A stretch of DNA of 64,000 nt. Origin: CAYJBH01 sp964368625 (lineage in GTDB: Bacteria > Bacillota > Clostridia > Oscillospirales > Ruminococcaceae). The DNA lies in NCBI GenBank assembly GCA_964368625.1, contig CAYJBH010000004.1:47173-111172 (forward strand). The letters run 5' to 3'. Shown here piece after piece: positions 51,211 to 60,540 of this stretch. The translations under genes and the position numbers were made by a program. Position 1 is the stretch's first letter. Each line of letters opens with the position of its first letter. The notes under the pieces are model-generated. The model worked only from the letters and a program-made list of their open reading frames with translations. It did not search any database and had not been told where the DNA came from.

Positions 51211-53367
51211 TTGGACGGTAATGCTGATAGAATAAATATGGCAACAGGTCGGTCGATATACACCGACAGAGTTAAGCCAAACAATTATCTAGTTGCAAAA
51301 ATACTACACAGTGAAATTGCAAATGGATTTGTAACCTCGATTAACACCGAGCTTGCTAAGAGCATTGATGGTGTTGTAAAAATTGTTAGCTGTTTTGACA
51401 TTCAAAACGGTAATTTTTCCTTAACCGATAAAAACTCTGAAAAGGGTCGTTTACATAGGCGTCCAACCTCAGTTTTGCTTTCAAAACGAATTAGATACTA
51501 TGGGGAACCAATTCTTGCTGTGGTTGCTACTAATGAGGTGGTGGCTGATAGAGCCTTGAGGCTGATTAAGGTGGAATATTCTAAGAATGTACCATCGTTC
51601 ACTGTGGATAACGCTATAACTAAGGAAAACGAGCTGCACGATGGGATAACCAAAAACCTTTTTGGTAGATACGAAGAGGCGGTTGGTGAGCGCATAGAGG
51701 AGGGCGGAGAGAGTTACTCAGGAGTTTATAGTGTAAAGCCAACATATGCAGGAACCAGAAAAGGGTGTGTCTGCTGCAAGATGGGAGATCATCTAACTGT
51801 TTATAGCTCTGCTAATGGCTTTGAACTTCGCAGAACTATTTCTGAGGCATTAAATATACCTATGAGTTTTATCAGCGTTATAAATGATGATAAAACCGTT
51901 AATGATATTTACTATGAACCACTATGTGCATTTCTTGCAACCGAACTTCCGGGTAATCCTGTTCTTATAGCCGATGACAGTGAGCAGTACATAACTCGCA
52001 CCCCAATGCGATTTAAATTACAAACAACCATAATTGAGAATGATTGCTTTATCGACCGCTCAGCAGAGATAACGGCCAATCTTGGTGCCTATGCAGTTAA
52101 TTCACATGGAGCCGCTATTGCTGCAAGCGGATTAATACGTGTTCTTTATTCAGCCCAGGGAAGATACAGCACAGCTGTGGATAGCTGCTACAGTAATTTA
52201 CCACCTACATTGGCGATGCAGGGTCATGGATTTGCACATGCACTTTTTGCAGTTGAGAGCCACATAGACGATATTGCGTTCGATCGAAAAATTGATCCGA
52301 TGCTTCTTAGAATAAAGAATTGCATACGTGCCGGTTTTGTGGATTCGGTAGATGGTTATAACTCTAACAGCTATAATCTTGATCGCTGTATTATCAGGGG
52401 ACGAGAACTAACCGACTGGGATAATCGACGAAAAGAAAATCTGGCACAAAACGGAGATAATCGCAAGGGACTTGGTATGGCAATGCTTTGTTATATTGGT
52501 CAAGATGAAAATCCAGGGTCAACAGTAAGACTTATTCTTTCAGCAGATGGTAGCCTTCGTGTTTCACTTGGTAGTTTTGAATCGAGCTCGATTAGTAGAG
52601 CTAACTTAAAAGCTATAGTTAGTGAAATTAGCGGCATAAGCTGTGATATGATATTCCTAGAGCCACCTAGTGATATGCTTCCATCGAAAAATGAATATGC
52701 TAGTCGACGTGCCTTGAAAGAAGCTTCCGTAAAACTTAGGGATATGTTAATTCAGTACGCAGTAAACCATCTTGGCTGTGAAGTTGAACAACCAAAAATA
52801 AAGGATGGATACCTGATAGATCCACAAAGTGAGCACAGAGTATTACCGCTTTTTGATATCATCGAAGATATGTTTGAGCGCGGAATTGTTCCAGCGATTG
52901 AACATTATAGTATTTATAATGATAAATCCTTAAGTTTCGGCGTTTGTTTTGCCGATGTTACGGTTAACATACCTCTTTGCAAGGTTGAGGTTAACAGAAT
53001 AATTACCGTTCTTGATAACGGAAATATTGCTGATAGTAGCGTATTATTGAAACACTCACAGGAAAAGATTAACGATGCTATAGCTTTTGCGTTAGGTGAG
53101 CAGATAACCTATGACAATAATGTTGGTAAACCAAAGGGGAGCATGACACATCGTTATCGAATTAAGGCTGAGGACAAGACGGTGGAGTTTATTAATACCG
53201 ACGAAATGAATGATGTTGAGGTGAGAACGGTTGGCGATGCCCCGTTTGTGGCTGTGGCTCCGGCAATTAGAAACGCAATATTAAATGCGACAGGAATAAA
53301 GCTAAACTCGCTACCTATAACCTCTGAAAAACTTTTCGAGGAGTTTGAACAAGCAGGAATGATATAA
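51211..53367 (+). CDS. xanthine dehydrogenase-like Mo-subunit with eroded active site
   Basis: A 718-residue protein with the overall layout of the molybdopterin-binding subunit of xanthine dehydrogenase-type hydroxylases: hammerhead domain (ATGRSIYTDRV; RYYGEPILAVVATNEVVADRAL) and a long catalytic part ending DAPFVAVAPAIRNAI and LNSLPIT. The usual GGGFGG loop is absent (NDDKTVNDIYYEP), the GQG loop is replaced (GSFESSSIS), and the catalytic Glu of the GEP motif is Asp676 in VGDAP. Translation probably starts at TTG 51211 (AAAAAGGGG seven bases before), not at an upstream frame start. The FAD- and Fe-S-type subunits follow. It may be a pseudoenzyme or have a changed function. Confidence 0.78.
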   Translation: MDGNADRINMATGRSIYTDRVKPNNYLVAKILHSEIANGFVTSINTELAKSIDGVVKIVSCFDIQNGNFSLTDKNSEKGRLHRRPTSVLLSKRIRYYGEPILAVVATNEVVADRALRLIKVEYSKNVPSFTVDNAITKENELHDGITKNLFGRYEEAVGERIEEGGESYSGVYSVKPTYAGTRKGCVCCKMGDHLTVYSSANGFELRRTISEALNIPMSFISVINDDKTVNDIYYEPLCAFLATELPGNPVLIADDSEQYITRTPMRFKLQTTIIENDCFIDRSAEITANLGAYAVNSHGAAIAASGLIRVLYSAQGRYSTAVDSCYSNLPPTLAMQGHGFAHALFAVESHIDDIAFDRKIDPMLLRIKNCIRAGFVDSVDGYNSNSYNLDRCIIRGRELTDWDNRRKENLAQNGDNRKGLGMAMLCYIGQDENPGSTVRLILSADGSLRVSLGSFESSSISRANLKAIVSEISGISCDMIFLEPPSDMLPSKNEYASRRALKEASVKLRDMLIQYAVNHLGCEVEQPKIKDGYLIDPQSEHRVLPLFDIIEDMFERGIVPAIEHYSIYNDKSLSFGVCFADVTVNIPLCKVEVNRIITVLDNGNIADSSVLLKHSQEKINDAIAFALGEQITYDNNVGKPKGSMTHRYRIKAEDKTVEFINTDEMNDVEVRTVGDAPFVAVAPAIRNAILNATGIKLNSLPITSEKLFEEFEQAGMI

Positions 53368-53391
53368 CCGAACACAGAAAGGATAGCATTA

Positions 53392-54258
53392 ATGTTTGAA
53401 CCGCAAAAAATATATACACCAAAGAGTTTGCAGGAAGCGGTTGATATCCTGGCCAACGACAGTACGATAGGAATTGTTGGTGGTGGAAACAGTCTTTTTT
53501 CTGCTTCTGGCAGCAAGGAAGGGTTAATAGTTTCACTTGCTGATATAGATGAGCTTCGGTGCATCTTCACCGACGATGGGGGCAATCTTGTTATCGGTTG
53601 TTCCACAACCTTCACCAATCTATTAGAAAGCCCTGTAATTCGTAGCCTAATACCGGCAGTTGCCGATTCGGTTAGGGATATAGGACTGGCTACCTTCCGC
53701 AATACAGCAACAGTTGGTGGAAATCTTTGTAAATCTGAAGGTGTTCGTGAATTAACTGCCAGCCTTTGCGCCTATGAGGCACTAATTCAGCTACAAAAGG
53801 GCGACAAACAACGATTAATTCCGCTTTTTGACCTTTACGATTCAACCGGCAAGGCCATGCTTGAAGAGGGCGAAATACTTGTGGCGGTTATTGTAGAGCA
53901 CTCATCATTAGAAGGCATATTTGGATCTTCTTATCGTTATGTTACACACAACAATCCTGATAATACACTTATGTGTTGCAGTGCTAATGTAAGGTTAACC
54001 ACAGATGGAATGAGAATTGAGCAGCTAAGACTTTGCTACGTTAGCGATAATCATCCTCCGAGAAGGCTTTCCGAGGCGGAGATTTTGGCAGAAGGCAGTG
54101 GAATATTTCCAGCTGACATAAGCCCGGTAACTGCAGCAATTCTACACTCGGTTGAGCCGGATAACGGTAGAGACTCTAACCATGATTTTATTGTTCATCT
54201 TGTTCGTGAAACTGCAAAGTCGGTTATTACCCACAGTATAGAGCTTGCTAAGAAATAA
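53392..54258 (+). CDS. FAD-binding subunit of a xanthine dehydrogenase-like complex
   Basis: A 288-residue protein of the molybdopterin-dehydrogenase FAD-binding family (XdhB/CoxM type). GIVGGGNSLF stands where GGTDL is expected, while IGLATFRNTATVGGNLC keeps the FAD-contacting RNxATxGGN motif well. It would carry electrons between the Fe-S and Mo sites in an intact complex. RBS AAAGGA. Placed 24 bases after the Mo-type subunit; the next gene's likely ATG is 28 bases downstream. Confidence 0.82.
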   Translation: MFEPQKIYTPKSLQEAVDILANDSTIGIVGGGNSLFSASGSKEGLIVSLADIDELRCIFTDDGGNLVIGCSTTFTNLLESPVIRSLIPAVADSVRDIGLATFRNTATVGGNLCKSEGVRELTASLCAYEALIQLQKGDKQRLIPLFDLYDSTGKAMLEEGEILVAVIVEHSSLEGIFGSSYRYVTHNNPDNTLMCCSANVRLTTDGMRIEQLRLCYVSDNHPPRRLSEAEILAEGSGIFPADISPVTAAILHSVEPDNGRDSNHDFIVHLVRETAKSVITHSIELAKK

Positions 54259-54286
54259 TATCGGCAGGAAAGGTGTAAAAACGTTT

Positions 54287-55201
54287 ATGAAAAAAGAGGT
54301 TATATCCTTTAGGCTGAACGAAAAAGAGTTTAGCTGTTATATTGAAGATACGGTTTCACTGTGTGAGGCTTTATATTCTCGGTGCTGTTGTGGGCGCAAT
54401 AAGGAGATAGTATTAGTAAACGCAGAGGCTGTAGATGCCTGTAGATTTCCTGTTGTGCGCGCAATAAATCAAGATATTATAACAACGGAATGGACCGAGA
54501 TAAACAGCCGTGCCGTAGAGCTTAGAAGCAATCTATTACCGGTTCTTGGTGAGAGCTGTAACGAATGCTCTAATAATATTATTATGCTTTGCTTGCCTCT
54601 TTTGGCAGCTGAAACCGCTCCTACTAGATATAAAATTGCCTCAACATTACAAGGGTTTTTATGTTGCGATGTTGACATCGACCTTGTAATATCGGTGCTG
54701 TTAACGGCATATAATAAGGGTAGGATAACTCTTCCGGTGCAAAACGAAAAACCGACCAATTCCCTTGAAATTCTAGATTTAAGGTATGCAAAAAAGAAGG
54801 ATATGCCAATCCAGATAACATCGGTAGAATCCAGTGCAATTCCTCCGGTTGTAGCTAGTACACCGGAGCCTGCGATAGTTTTGCCAACTAATAATGAAAC
54901 CATTGAGAAACCTATCCATTTTTCTCACTCGACCCCGACCGATGAAGATCAACCTGCCTTAGCTGTTGATACCGGTATAGACGATGCGGACAAGCAGATT
55001 GAACCCGAGGTTGAGCAACAGGCAGAAATTGTTCCGGTAAGTATCTTTGACGAAGGCTTTGCCGACAGTTATGAGGCCGGCAAAAAGGTTAAGAAAAATG
55101 AAGAAAAGCCGAAGACCGGTTTCTTTAGCAAATTTTCTGCGGCGTTTAAGGAAAAACACCATAAAACATTAGAGATACCGGAAGTTGAGTCTGAAGAATA
55201 A
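54287..55201 (+). CDS. degenerate [2Fe-2S] subunit of a xanthine dehydrogenase-like complex, with long acidic tail
   Basis: A 304-residue protein (ATG 54287; a TTG at 54245 is also in frame). The first 150 residues follow the small Fe-S subunit: VISFRLNEKEFSCYIED at the start and C91-x2-C94-x31-C126 in place of the second cluster, but the fourth ligand is Asp128 (with Cys127 beside it). In the plant-type first cluster only Cys52 remains; the residue 12 before it is Glu40, and the CxxxxCxxC loop is shortened to CCCG. Residues 170-304 are a Pro/Glu/Lys-rich tail unlike the family. It lies 15 bases before the M23 peptidase gene. Confidence 0.68.
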   Translation: MKKEVISFRLNEKEFSCYIEDTVSLCEALYSRCCCGRNKEIVLVNAEAVDACRFPVVRAINQDIITTEWTEINSRAVELRSNLLPVLGESCNECSNNIIMLCLPLLAAETAPTRYKIASTLQGFLCCDVDIDLVISVLLTAYNKGRITLPVQNEKPTNSLEILDLRYAKKKDMPIQITSVESSAIPPVVASTPEPAIVLPTNNETIEKPIHFSHSTPTDEDQPALAVDTGIDDADKQIEPEVEQQAEIVPVSIFDEGFADSYEAGKKVKKNEEKPKTGFFSKFSAAFKEKHHKTLEIPEVESEE

Positions 55202-55216
55202 TTTATGTGAGGATTG

Positions 55217-56515
55217 ATGAGACACTTAGTAACCCTTGTTATAATACTTTTGATGGCATCAGCGTTGGGCATAGGTGGATATTTTTATTACGATGCTTAT
55301 TATGAGTCGGTTGGTGAAACCCCGGTTGAGAATCCAGTGTTAACTGTTGATGGAGTTGCGATTACCGCTTTTCATTCTAGCTGGACCTATCCGATTGTTT
55401 TTCAGCCGGAAGGCAAAACCATTTCAACTAACTACGATGTGCCTCTAGAGCTATTTGAAAATGAAGGCGAAAAGCTTTCCATCGATATGCCGGCAGGAAA
55501 CGACAGTACGGCTACGCTTACCCTTAACAGCGAGGTTGTTTCTTCAGGAAGTGCAGATGAAGTTATCGCCTTTCAACCAACAGAACCCGGACTATATAGT
55601 TATTCAATAACTATATATCAGGGTAACGAAGAGGATGGCTTTGGAAGCTTTAGTTATACCTTTGATTATAACTTAACCGTCCCAACACCTCCAACAACAA
55701 TATTAATTTCAAGCACCGAGGTTTCTCAGGGTGAAATGATATCCGTTCATCTGTATGATCTGCCACAGGACGTAATCCCGACATTAACGAGTGACCTTGG
55801 CAATACGTTGTTCACCGAAAAAAACGGAGTATATACTGCCATTATACCAACCGGATATCTTGTAACTCCCGGTGAATATTCCGCAACTGTAACTGCAGGT
55901 AGCTATACCGAGTTGTTTGACATTAACGTTCTGCCATACGATTATGGCACCCAGAGCTTTAATATGGATACCAGCACGTCTTCTCTTGCCGACAGTGCAG
56001 CAGCTAGCGAGGAATATCGCGCTAACATTTATCCTCTATACGACACTAAGGATGAAACGCAATATTGGGAGGGTGAATTTTTGATGCCTGCCGAGGGAAG
56101 AATATCTAGTGAGTATGGCTTAGCAAGATATATTAACGGCTCTTTTGATGGGTATCACGGAGGTATAGATATTGCAGCCCCGCAGGATACACCAATCATT
56201 GCTCCAAATAATGCAAAGGTAGAGTTTGCAGGATTTTTAGAACTAAGTGGAAATACCATAGTATTAGATTACGGTGGCGGCTTAAAAGCCTATATGTTCC
56301 ATCTGAATAGCCTTAACTGCGAGGCAGGTGATATGGTTGAGAAGGGACAACATATCGGAGGGATAGGAACCACGGGATACTCTACCGGCAACCATCTGCA
56401 TTATCAACTACAGATAGATCGATATGCAATTAACCCATGGCCAACGCTAGACGGTAGCTCACCAATATTTGGAGATATTGAAGCGGCAACCGAGATACAG
56501 GTAGCTAACAACTAA
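55217..56515 (+). CDS. M23-family peptidase (LytM-like), membrane-anchored
   Basis: A 432-residue exported protein with one N-terminal membrane segment, two Ig-like/beta-rich stretches (about 40-250) and a C-terminal peptidase M23 domain. The zinc motifs are intact: HGGID (first His and Asp) and GNHLHYQL (HxH), with EYGLARYINGSFDGYHGG before. It would cut peptide bridges in peptidoglycan; in sporulating Firmicutes similar proteins (SpoIIQ type) act at the engulfing membrane, though SpoIIQ identity is not claimed. ATG at 55217 is behind GAGG; TTG at 55214 directly precedes it. Confidence 0.87.
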   Translation: MRHLVTLVIILLMASALGIGGYFYYDAYYESVGETPVENPVLTVDGVAITAFHSSWTYPIVFQPEGKTISTNYDVPLELFENEGEKLSIDMPAGNDSTATLTLNSEVVSSGSADEVIAFQPTEPGLYSYSITIYQGNEEDGFGSFSYTFDYNLTVPTPPTTILISSTEVSQGEMISVHLYDLPQDVIPTLTSDLGNTLFTEKNGVYTAIIPTGYLVTPGEYSATVTAGSYTELFDINVLPYDYGTQSFNMDTSTSSLADSAAASEEYRANIYPLYDTKDETQYWEGEFLMPAEGRISSEYGLARYINGSFDGYHGGIDIAAPQDTPIIAPNNAKVEFAGFLELSGNTIVLDYGGGLKAYMFHLNSLNCEAGDMVEKGQHIGGIGTTGYSTGNHLHYQLQIDRYAINPWPTLDGSSPIFGDIEAATEIQVANN

Positions 56516-56525
56516 AAGGAATTGA

Positions 56526-57140
56526 ATGAATAAACTACTTAGTAATACCTACATTAATCTTTTTGCCTCCTCCTTATTCATAAGTTTAATTATGATTGGA
56601 GGAGGTTATATTGCGGTTCCGCTGCTAACCAAGCGGTATGTAGACGACCTTAAGCTAATTGGGAAGGATGAGATGTCGGATCTTGTTTCCATCGCTCAAT
56701 CCGGGCCTGGTGCAATTGCTGTTAATTCATCGGTTGCTGTTGGATATAAGCTTGCCGGAATACCGGGAGCATTTTGTGCGGTTCTTGGTGCGGTTATGCC
56801 ACCACTCGTTCTTATAACACTTTTTGAGAGCATATATTCCATGTTTGCTAACGACCCTGACGGAAATATTATGACAGCTATATTTAAAGGTATGAATGCT
56901 ACAATAGCCGCCATTATGATAGATTTGGTTATGCAGTATACAATAGATAGCTATAAAAAACTAAAAATGCTTTCGGTATTACTGCTAATAGCATCGTTTA
57001 GCCTCAGTTATTTTCTAAATATTAATCCTGCCATATTAGTTTTTGCATCGATAGTTATTTTCGGGGGCATTTCGGTAGTAAAGCATGTAAAACAGGCTAA
57101 AAAGGAAAGCAAAGAGAATGGGGGCGAAGAGGATAAATGA
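56526..57140 (+). CDS. chromate-type transporter, N-terminal half protein
   Basis: A 204-residue membrane protein of the CHR family (short form), about six helices. ISLIMIGGGYIAVPLL and SIAQSGPGAIAVNSSVAVGYKLAGIPGA are the family motifs. Short CHR proteins come as pairs that together equal one full ChrA. It overlaps the partner gene by four bases (ATGA). Chromate transport is known for some members, but many anaerobes carry such pairs without known chromate resistance. Confidence 0.87.
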   Translation: MNKLLSNTYINLFASSLFISLIMIGGGYIAVPLLTKRYVDDLKLIGKDEMSDLVSIAQSGPGAIAVNSSVAVGYKLAGIPGAFCAVLGAVMPPLVLITLFESIYSMFANDPDGNIMTAIFKGMNATIAAIMIDLVMQYTIDSYKKLKMLSVLLLIASFSLSYFLNINPAILVFASIVIFGGISVVKHVKQAKKESKENGGEEDK

Positions 57141-57688
57141 TATTTTTAGAACTTTACTTTTCTTTTTTAATTGTTGGTGGTCTTGGTTTTGGCGGAGGAT
57201 ATGCCATTCTACCACTTATTCAGCATTTAACCGTAACAGAAAAGGCATGGCTTACCGCTACTGAGTTTGCCGACCTTGTTACCATAAGCCAGCTAACACC
57301 CGGCCCAATAATTCTTAACTCGGCAACATTTGTAGGTACAAAGCTTGCAGGACCGATTGGCGGTATTATCGCAACCATGGGAATAATTACACCCTCAATC
57401 ATTATTACCTTAATTTTATGTAAGCTATATTTCCGTTATCGAGATCTTAGCATAATGCAGGATACCTTAACACTATTAAAACCGGTGGTAACAGGGCTTA
57501 TCTGTGTTGCTTCTTTGGGTATATTAATTAATGTTATATTTACGATGTCGGGTGAGCTTGACTTTATATTCATAGTAATGGTTGTTGTTGCGTTAATACT
57601 ATATCGCAAGTTTAAGGTATCTATGCTGCCGTTAATAGGCGGCGGAGGTGTGCTGGGAGCGGCGCTATATCTTCTGGGTGTTATTTAA
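57137..57688 (+). CDS. chromate-type transporter, C-terminal half protein
   Basis: The 183-residue partner of the preceding protein: VGGLGFGGGYAILPLIQHL, ITISQLTPGPIILNSATFVGTKLAG-type motif (LTPGPIILNSATFVG) and about five more helices. Short form of the CHR family. Last gene of the run that starts with the xanthine dehydrogenase-like subunits. Confidence 0.87.
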   Translation: MIFLELYFSFLIVGGLGFGGGYAILPLIQHLTVTEKAWLTATEFADLVTISQLTPGPIILNSATFVGTKLAGPIGGIIATMGIITPSIIITLILCKLYFRYRDLSIMQDTLTLLKPVVTGLICVASLGILINVIFTMSGELDFIFIVMVVVALILYRKFKVSMLPLIGGGGVLGAALYLLGVI

Positions 57689-57757
57689 AATATAGCAAAA
57701 AAAATTAGTTCATAAATCGGTGTAATACCACACGAAAACATAGTAATCTTGGCTTTA

Positions 57758-57794
57758 ATATAAAATAGCACTAATGTTATCTACATTAGTGCTA
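57758..57794 (-). terminator. terminator of the purF operon
   Basis: 12-bp perfect stem (57766-57777 with 57783-57794) with a five-base loop; read on the minus strand it is followed by TTTTATATT. Confidence 0.82.
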
Positions 57795-57817
57795 AGTGTT
57801 ATTGAAATAATCTCACA

Positions 57818-57991
57818 TTAAAGGTTATCTGTAGCCATTGAGTACTGAAAATCTTCGTAAACTACTCGGCTGCCTATATCAATTTCCAGGGGTAGGAAAA
57901 AAAGTGCCACCTGATTTTCACCTTTTTCGCTCTCTAATATTGCGTAATCTCCTGCTATATCCTTAACAGTGTAATAAACCTTATCTAACAT
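57818..57991 (-). CDS. DUF3006-like small protein (57 aa)
   Basis: A small gene found by eye: it starts MLDKVYYTVKDIAGDYAILE, contains FFLPLEIDIGSRVVYE and ends with SMATDNL. The pattern (short beta-rich protein with GDYA-LE and LP----G--V) resembles DUF3006 proteins. GAGGA lies eight bases before the ATG. It begins 21 bases after the purF stop on the same strand and ends just before a terminator, so it is the last gene of the purF transcript. Function unknown. Confidence 0.7.
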   Translation of the reverse strand: MLDKVYYTVKDIAGDYAILESEKGENQVALFFLPLEIDIGSRVVYEDFQYSMATDNL

Positions 57992-58012
57992 AGTGTTATC
58001 CTCATTAATAAA

Positions 58013-59422
58013 TTATCTCTCCATAACGGTTTTCTTTGAACCCTTTACGGTGGAGCCGGTGAAGCAGTCGGTGCAGAAGGAGAGGTTGCAGGACTTACAT
58101 GCTCTTTTCAAGCCATCGATGCTTATATAGCCAAGGCTGTCTGCCCCTATCTTCTTGCAAATTTCATCAATTCTCATATTGTTGGCTATAAGATTTTTTT
58201 CGTCGTCGATATCGGTTCCATAGTGGCAGGTGTAAAGAAATGGTGGCGATGATATCCTCATGTGAACTTCCCTTGCACCTGCATTTTTTAACGAAGTTAT
58301 TATTCGCTCGCTGGTAGTTCCTCTAACAATGGAATCATCAACCAAAACTATTCTTTTGCCCTTAACGGTATGAGAAAGCGGGTTTAGCTTAATTCTAACA
58401 GCAGTATCTCTAAGTTCCTGGGTAGGGAAGATGAAACTTCTTCCAATATATCGGTTTTTAACAAAGCCGGTTGTTAAGGGTATCCCGCTCCTCGCTGCAT
58501 AACCAGCGGCAGCCTCAAGGCCGGAATCAGGTACTCCGCAAACTATGTCGGCCTCTACTGGATATTCTTCGGCTAAAATGCCGCCCATATTAAAACGTGA
58601 TTCATAAACGCTAAGGCCATCGATGGTGGAATCGGGACGTGCAAAGTACACGTATTCAAAAATACATAGACCGGCTCCGGACTTCTTGCTTTTTAATGCT
58701 ATTTCTCGATGGGTAATTTTACCTTCTTCGATAACAACTATCTCGCCGGGTTTAACATCTTCAATATCGTTAAATCCAGCCGATGTTAAAGCGCAACTTT
58801 CTGAAGCAATCGCTATGCCTAGTTCGCTCTTTCCGATACATAGCGGTCGATATCCATTGGGATCTCTTAGTGCAATAAGCTTGTTATCGTTTGCGGCTAT
58901 AACTAAAGAAAACGCCCCTTCAAGATATCCACATGCCTTAATTATACCAGCTACGGTACTTCCAAGGCGAGTTATATAGTATGCGATAAGTGATGAGATA
59001 ACCTCGCTATCGCTGGTTGCAGAAAAATTGAGCCCAAAGCTCATTAATCCTTCCCTAATATGGTGTGCATTGGTAAGGTTTCCGTTATGTGCTGCGGCTA
59101 TACGACCGGTTAGATACTCAACAATAAAGGGACCAACATTTGCAGATAGGTTGGATCCGGTGGTAGAATATCTTGCGTGGCCCACCGCGATTTTACCTGT
59201 AGGTAGCTTTTTTAAAACATTAGGGGTGAATACCTCGCTAACTAATCCGGTGTCTTTATGAAATAAAATCTTGTTGTCGGTAACTACGGCAATGCCGGCA
59301 CCCTCCTGGCCTCGGTGTTGAAGAGAATAAAGACCATTATAGGTAATGCCCGCGGCAATATCCTTATTAGAGGATATACCAAACACGGCACACTCCTCTC
59401 GTAGTTTATCATTTAACAGCAT
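58013..59422 (-). CDS. purF: amidophosphoribosyltransferase PurF
   Basis: First enzyme of purine synthesis (469 aa): makes phosphoribosylamine from PRPP and glutamine. The glutaminase nucleophile is Cys11 after a short propeptide (MLLNDKLREE-CAVFGI), then LQHRGQEGAGI and AVGHARYSTTG. The PRPP motif is VLVDDSIVRGTTS. Cysteines in CIFEYVYFARPDS, TCHYGTD and the C-terminal SCNLSFCTDC fit the Fe-S-containing Bacillus type. Purine genes that often flank purF are not seen; only a small DUF3006-like gene follows. Confidence 0.94.
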   Translation of the reverse strand: MLLNDKLREECAVFGISSNKDIAAGITYNGLYSLQHRGQEGAGIAVVTDNKILFHKDTGLVSEVFTPNVLKKLPTGKIAVGHARYSTTGSNLSANVGPFIVEYLTGRIAAAHNGNLTNAHHIREGLMSFGLNFSATSDSEVISSLIAYYITRLGSTVAGIIKACGYLEGAFSLVIAANDNKLIALRDPNGYRPLCIGKSELGIAIASESCALTSAGFNDIEDVKPGEIVVIEEGKITHREIALKSKKSGAGLCIFEYVYFARPDSTIDGLSVYESRFNMGGILAEEYPVEADIVCGVPDSGLEAAAGYAARSGIPLTTGFVKNRYIGRSFIFPTQELRDTAVRIKLNPLSHTVKGKRIVLVDDSIVRGTTSERIITSLKNAGAREVHMRISSPPFLYTCHYGTDIDDEKNLIANNMRIDEICKKIGADSLGYISIDGLKRACKSCNLSFCTDCFTGSTVKGSKKTVMER

Positions 59423-59456
59423 AAAAACCCCTAATCTTAAAGAATATTACGCTTTA

Positions 59457-59485
59457 ATTATACACCATCAAATAGGGACGGTCAA
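59457..59485 (-). promoter_or_regulatory. promoter of purF
   Basis: On the minus strand TTGACC (59485-59480), 17 bases, TATAAT (59462-59457), about 35 bases before the ATG. No room for a long riboswitch-type leader. Confidence 0.8.
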
Positions 59486-59543
59486 CGTTAGCCGAAGCGT
59501 TTTGTTAAATGTAAACTAAATATTTAATTATCGGTAAGTATTG

Positions 59544-59571
59544 TTGACAACCATAAAAATTATGGTAAAAT
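59544..59571 (+). promoter_or_regulatory. promoter of the dnaD-dnaC operon
   Basis: TTGACA (59544-59549), 16 bases, TAAAAT (59566-59571). The spacer holds the inverted repeat CCATAA-AAA-TTATGG (59551-59565), which might be an operator. Confidence 0.6.
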
Positions 59572-59601
59572 GATAATATAAAATAATAGGGAGGGAACCG
59601 G

Positions 59602-60540
59602 ATGAGATATCGATTGCAAAGGACTGAGGGGAGCGTAGAGTACGGGATCCCGAAGCCTATTATCGATATGCTCGAAAAGTTAACCGATTCAAGATTAAGA
59701 ATTGCCCTAACCATCTGTAAAATGGGCGGTGAGTGCTCACCACATAGCCTTTCAAAACAGCTAGGTGGGCGTTATAGCCTTGCGACCTTAGAAAAAGAAC
59801 TTCATTTTTTAGAGGGTGCAGGCATTATTATTGCCGAGGAAGGGTTTGCAAAGTCGGATAAGAATATTTCATCCTTAAAGCCTCCCAAGCAAAGGGCGAA
59901 TCCAGAAGATATTATGCTTCTTGCATCAACCAGCAACGAGATGAAATCATTGGTGAGGTTAGCACAGGATATACTTGGTAAAACACTGTCTGGAGGCGAT
60001 ATAACTATACTAGCTACCCTTATGTTTTCAGAGGGGATGTCGGTAGAAATGTTGGCACTTGGTATTGCCCATTGTGCCGTTGAGAAGAGTAAACCTAATA
60101 TGAGATATATCGACAAGGTTATGCGTAGCTGGCTTGCAGATGGTGTTACCGATTTACCGTCGGCAGAGCTTTATCTTGAGGATAAAGATAGAGATGAAAA
60201 ACTTAAAAAACATGTAGCTGGAATGATAGGAGTTGAAAGTGTTAGTTATGCCGAGTCACTTTTAATCATAAAATGGTATAAAGAGTTTGGGTATGACGAC
60301 AAGATGGTTAAAGAGGCAATAATGTTTTCCGGAGAAAAATGTTCGGTAAGATATATTAACGGTATATTAAGAAGATGGAATGAACAGGGACATAAAACGG
60401 TTAAGGACGTTAGGGCGGCCAATACTACGGGAAGTAATATCAACTCTGTAAAAAAGATAGACAAGAAGGATGATGTAATGGTAAAACGACGCGGCAGTGT
60501 GCCGGTGTTTAGAAATAAAGCAGGAAAGGCTGACAGCTGA
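59602..60540 (+). CDS. DnaD-domain primosome protein
   Basis: A 312-residue replication protein of the DnaD/DnaB type. An N-terminal winged-helix part (PIIDMLEKLTDSRLRIALTICKMGG; LATLEKELHFLEGAGII) is followed by two DnaD-type helical repeats, each ending in the YIxxxxxxW signature (YIDKVMRSW near 172; YINGILRRW near 254). Such proteins help load the replicative helicase. Its TGA shares its last base with the ATG of the DnaC-like gene, so they are coupled. Confidence 0.88.
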   Translation: MRYRLQRTEGSVEYGIPKPIIDMLEKLTDSRLRIALTICKMGGECSPHSLSKQLGGRYSLATLEKELHFLEGAGIIIAEEGFAKSDKNISSLKPPKQRANPEDIMLLASTSNEMKSLVRLAQDILGKTLSGGDITILATLMFSEGMSVEMLALGIAHCAVEKSKPNMRYIDKVMRSWLADGVTDLPSAELYLEDKDRDEKLKKHVAGMIGVESVSYAESLLIIKWYKEFGYDDKMVKEAIMFSGEKCSVRYINGILRRWNEQGHKTVKDVRAANTTGSNINSVKKIDKKDDVMVKRRGSVPVFRNKAGKADS

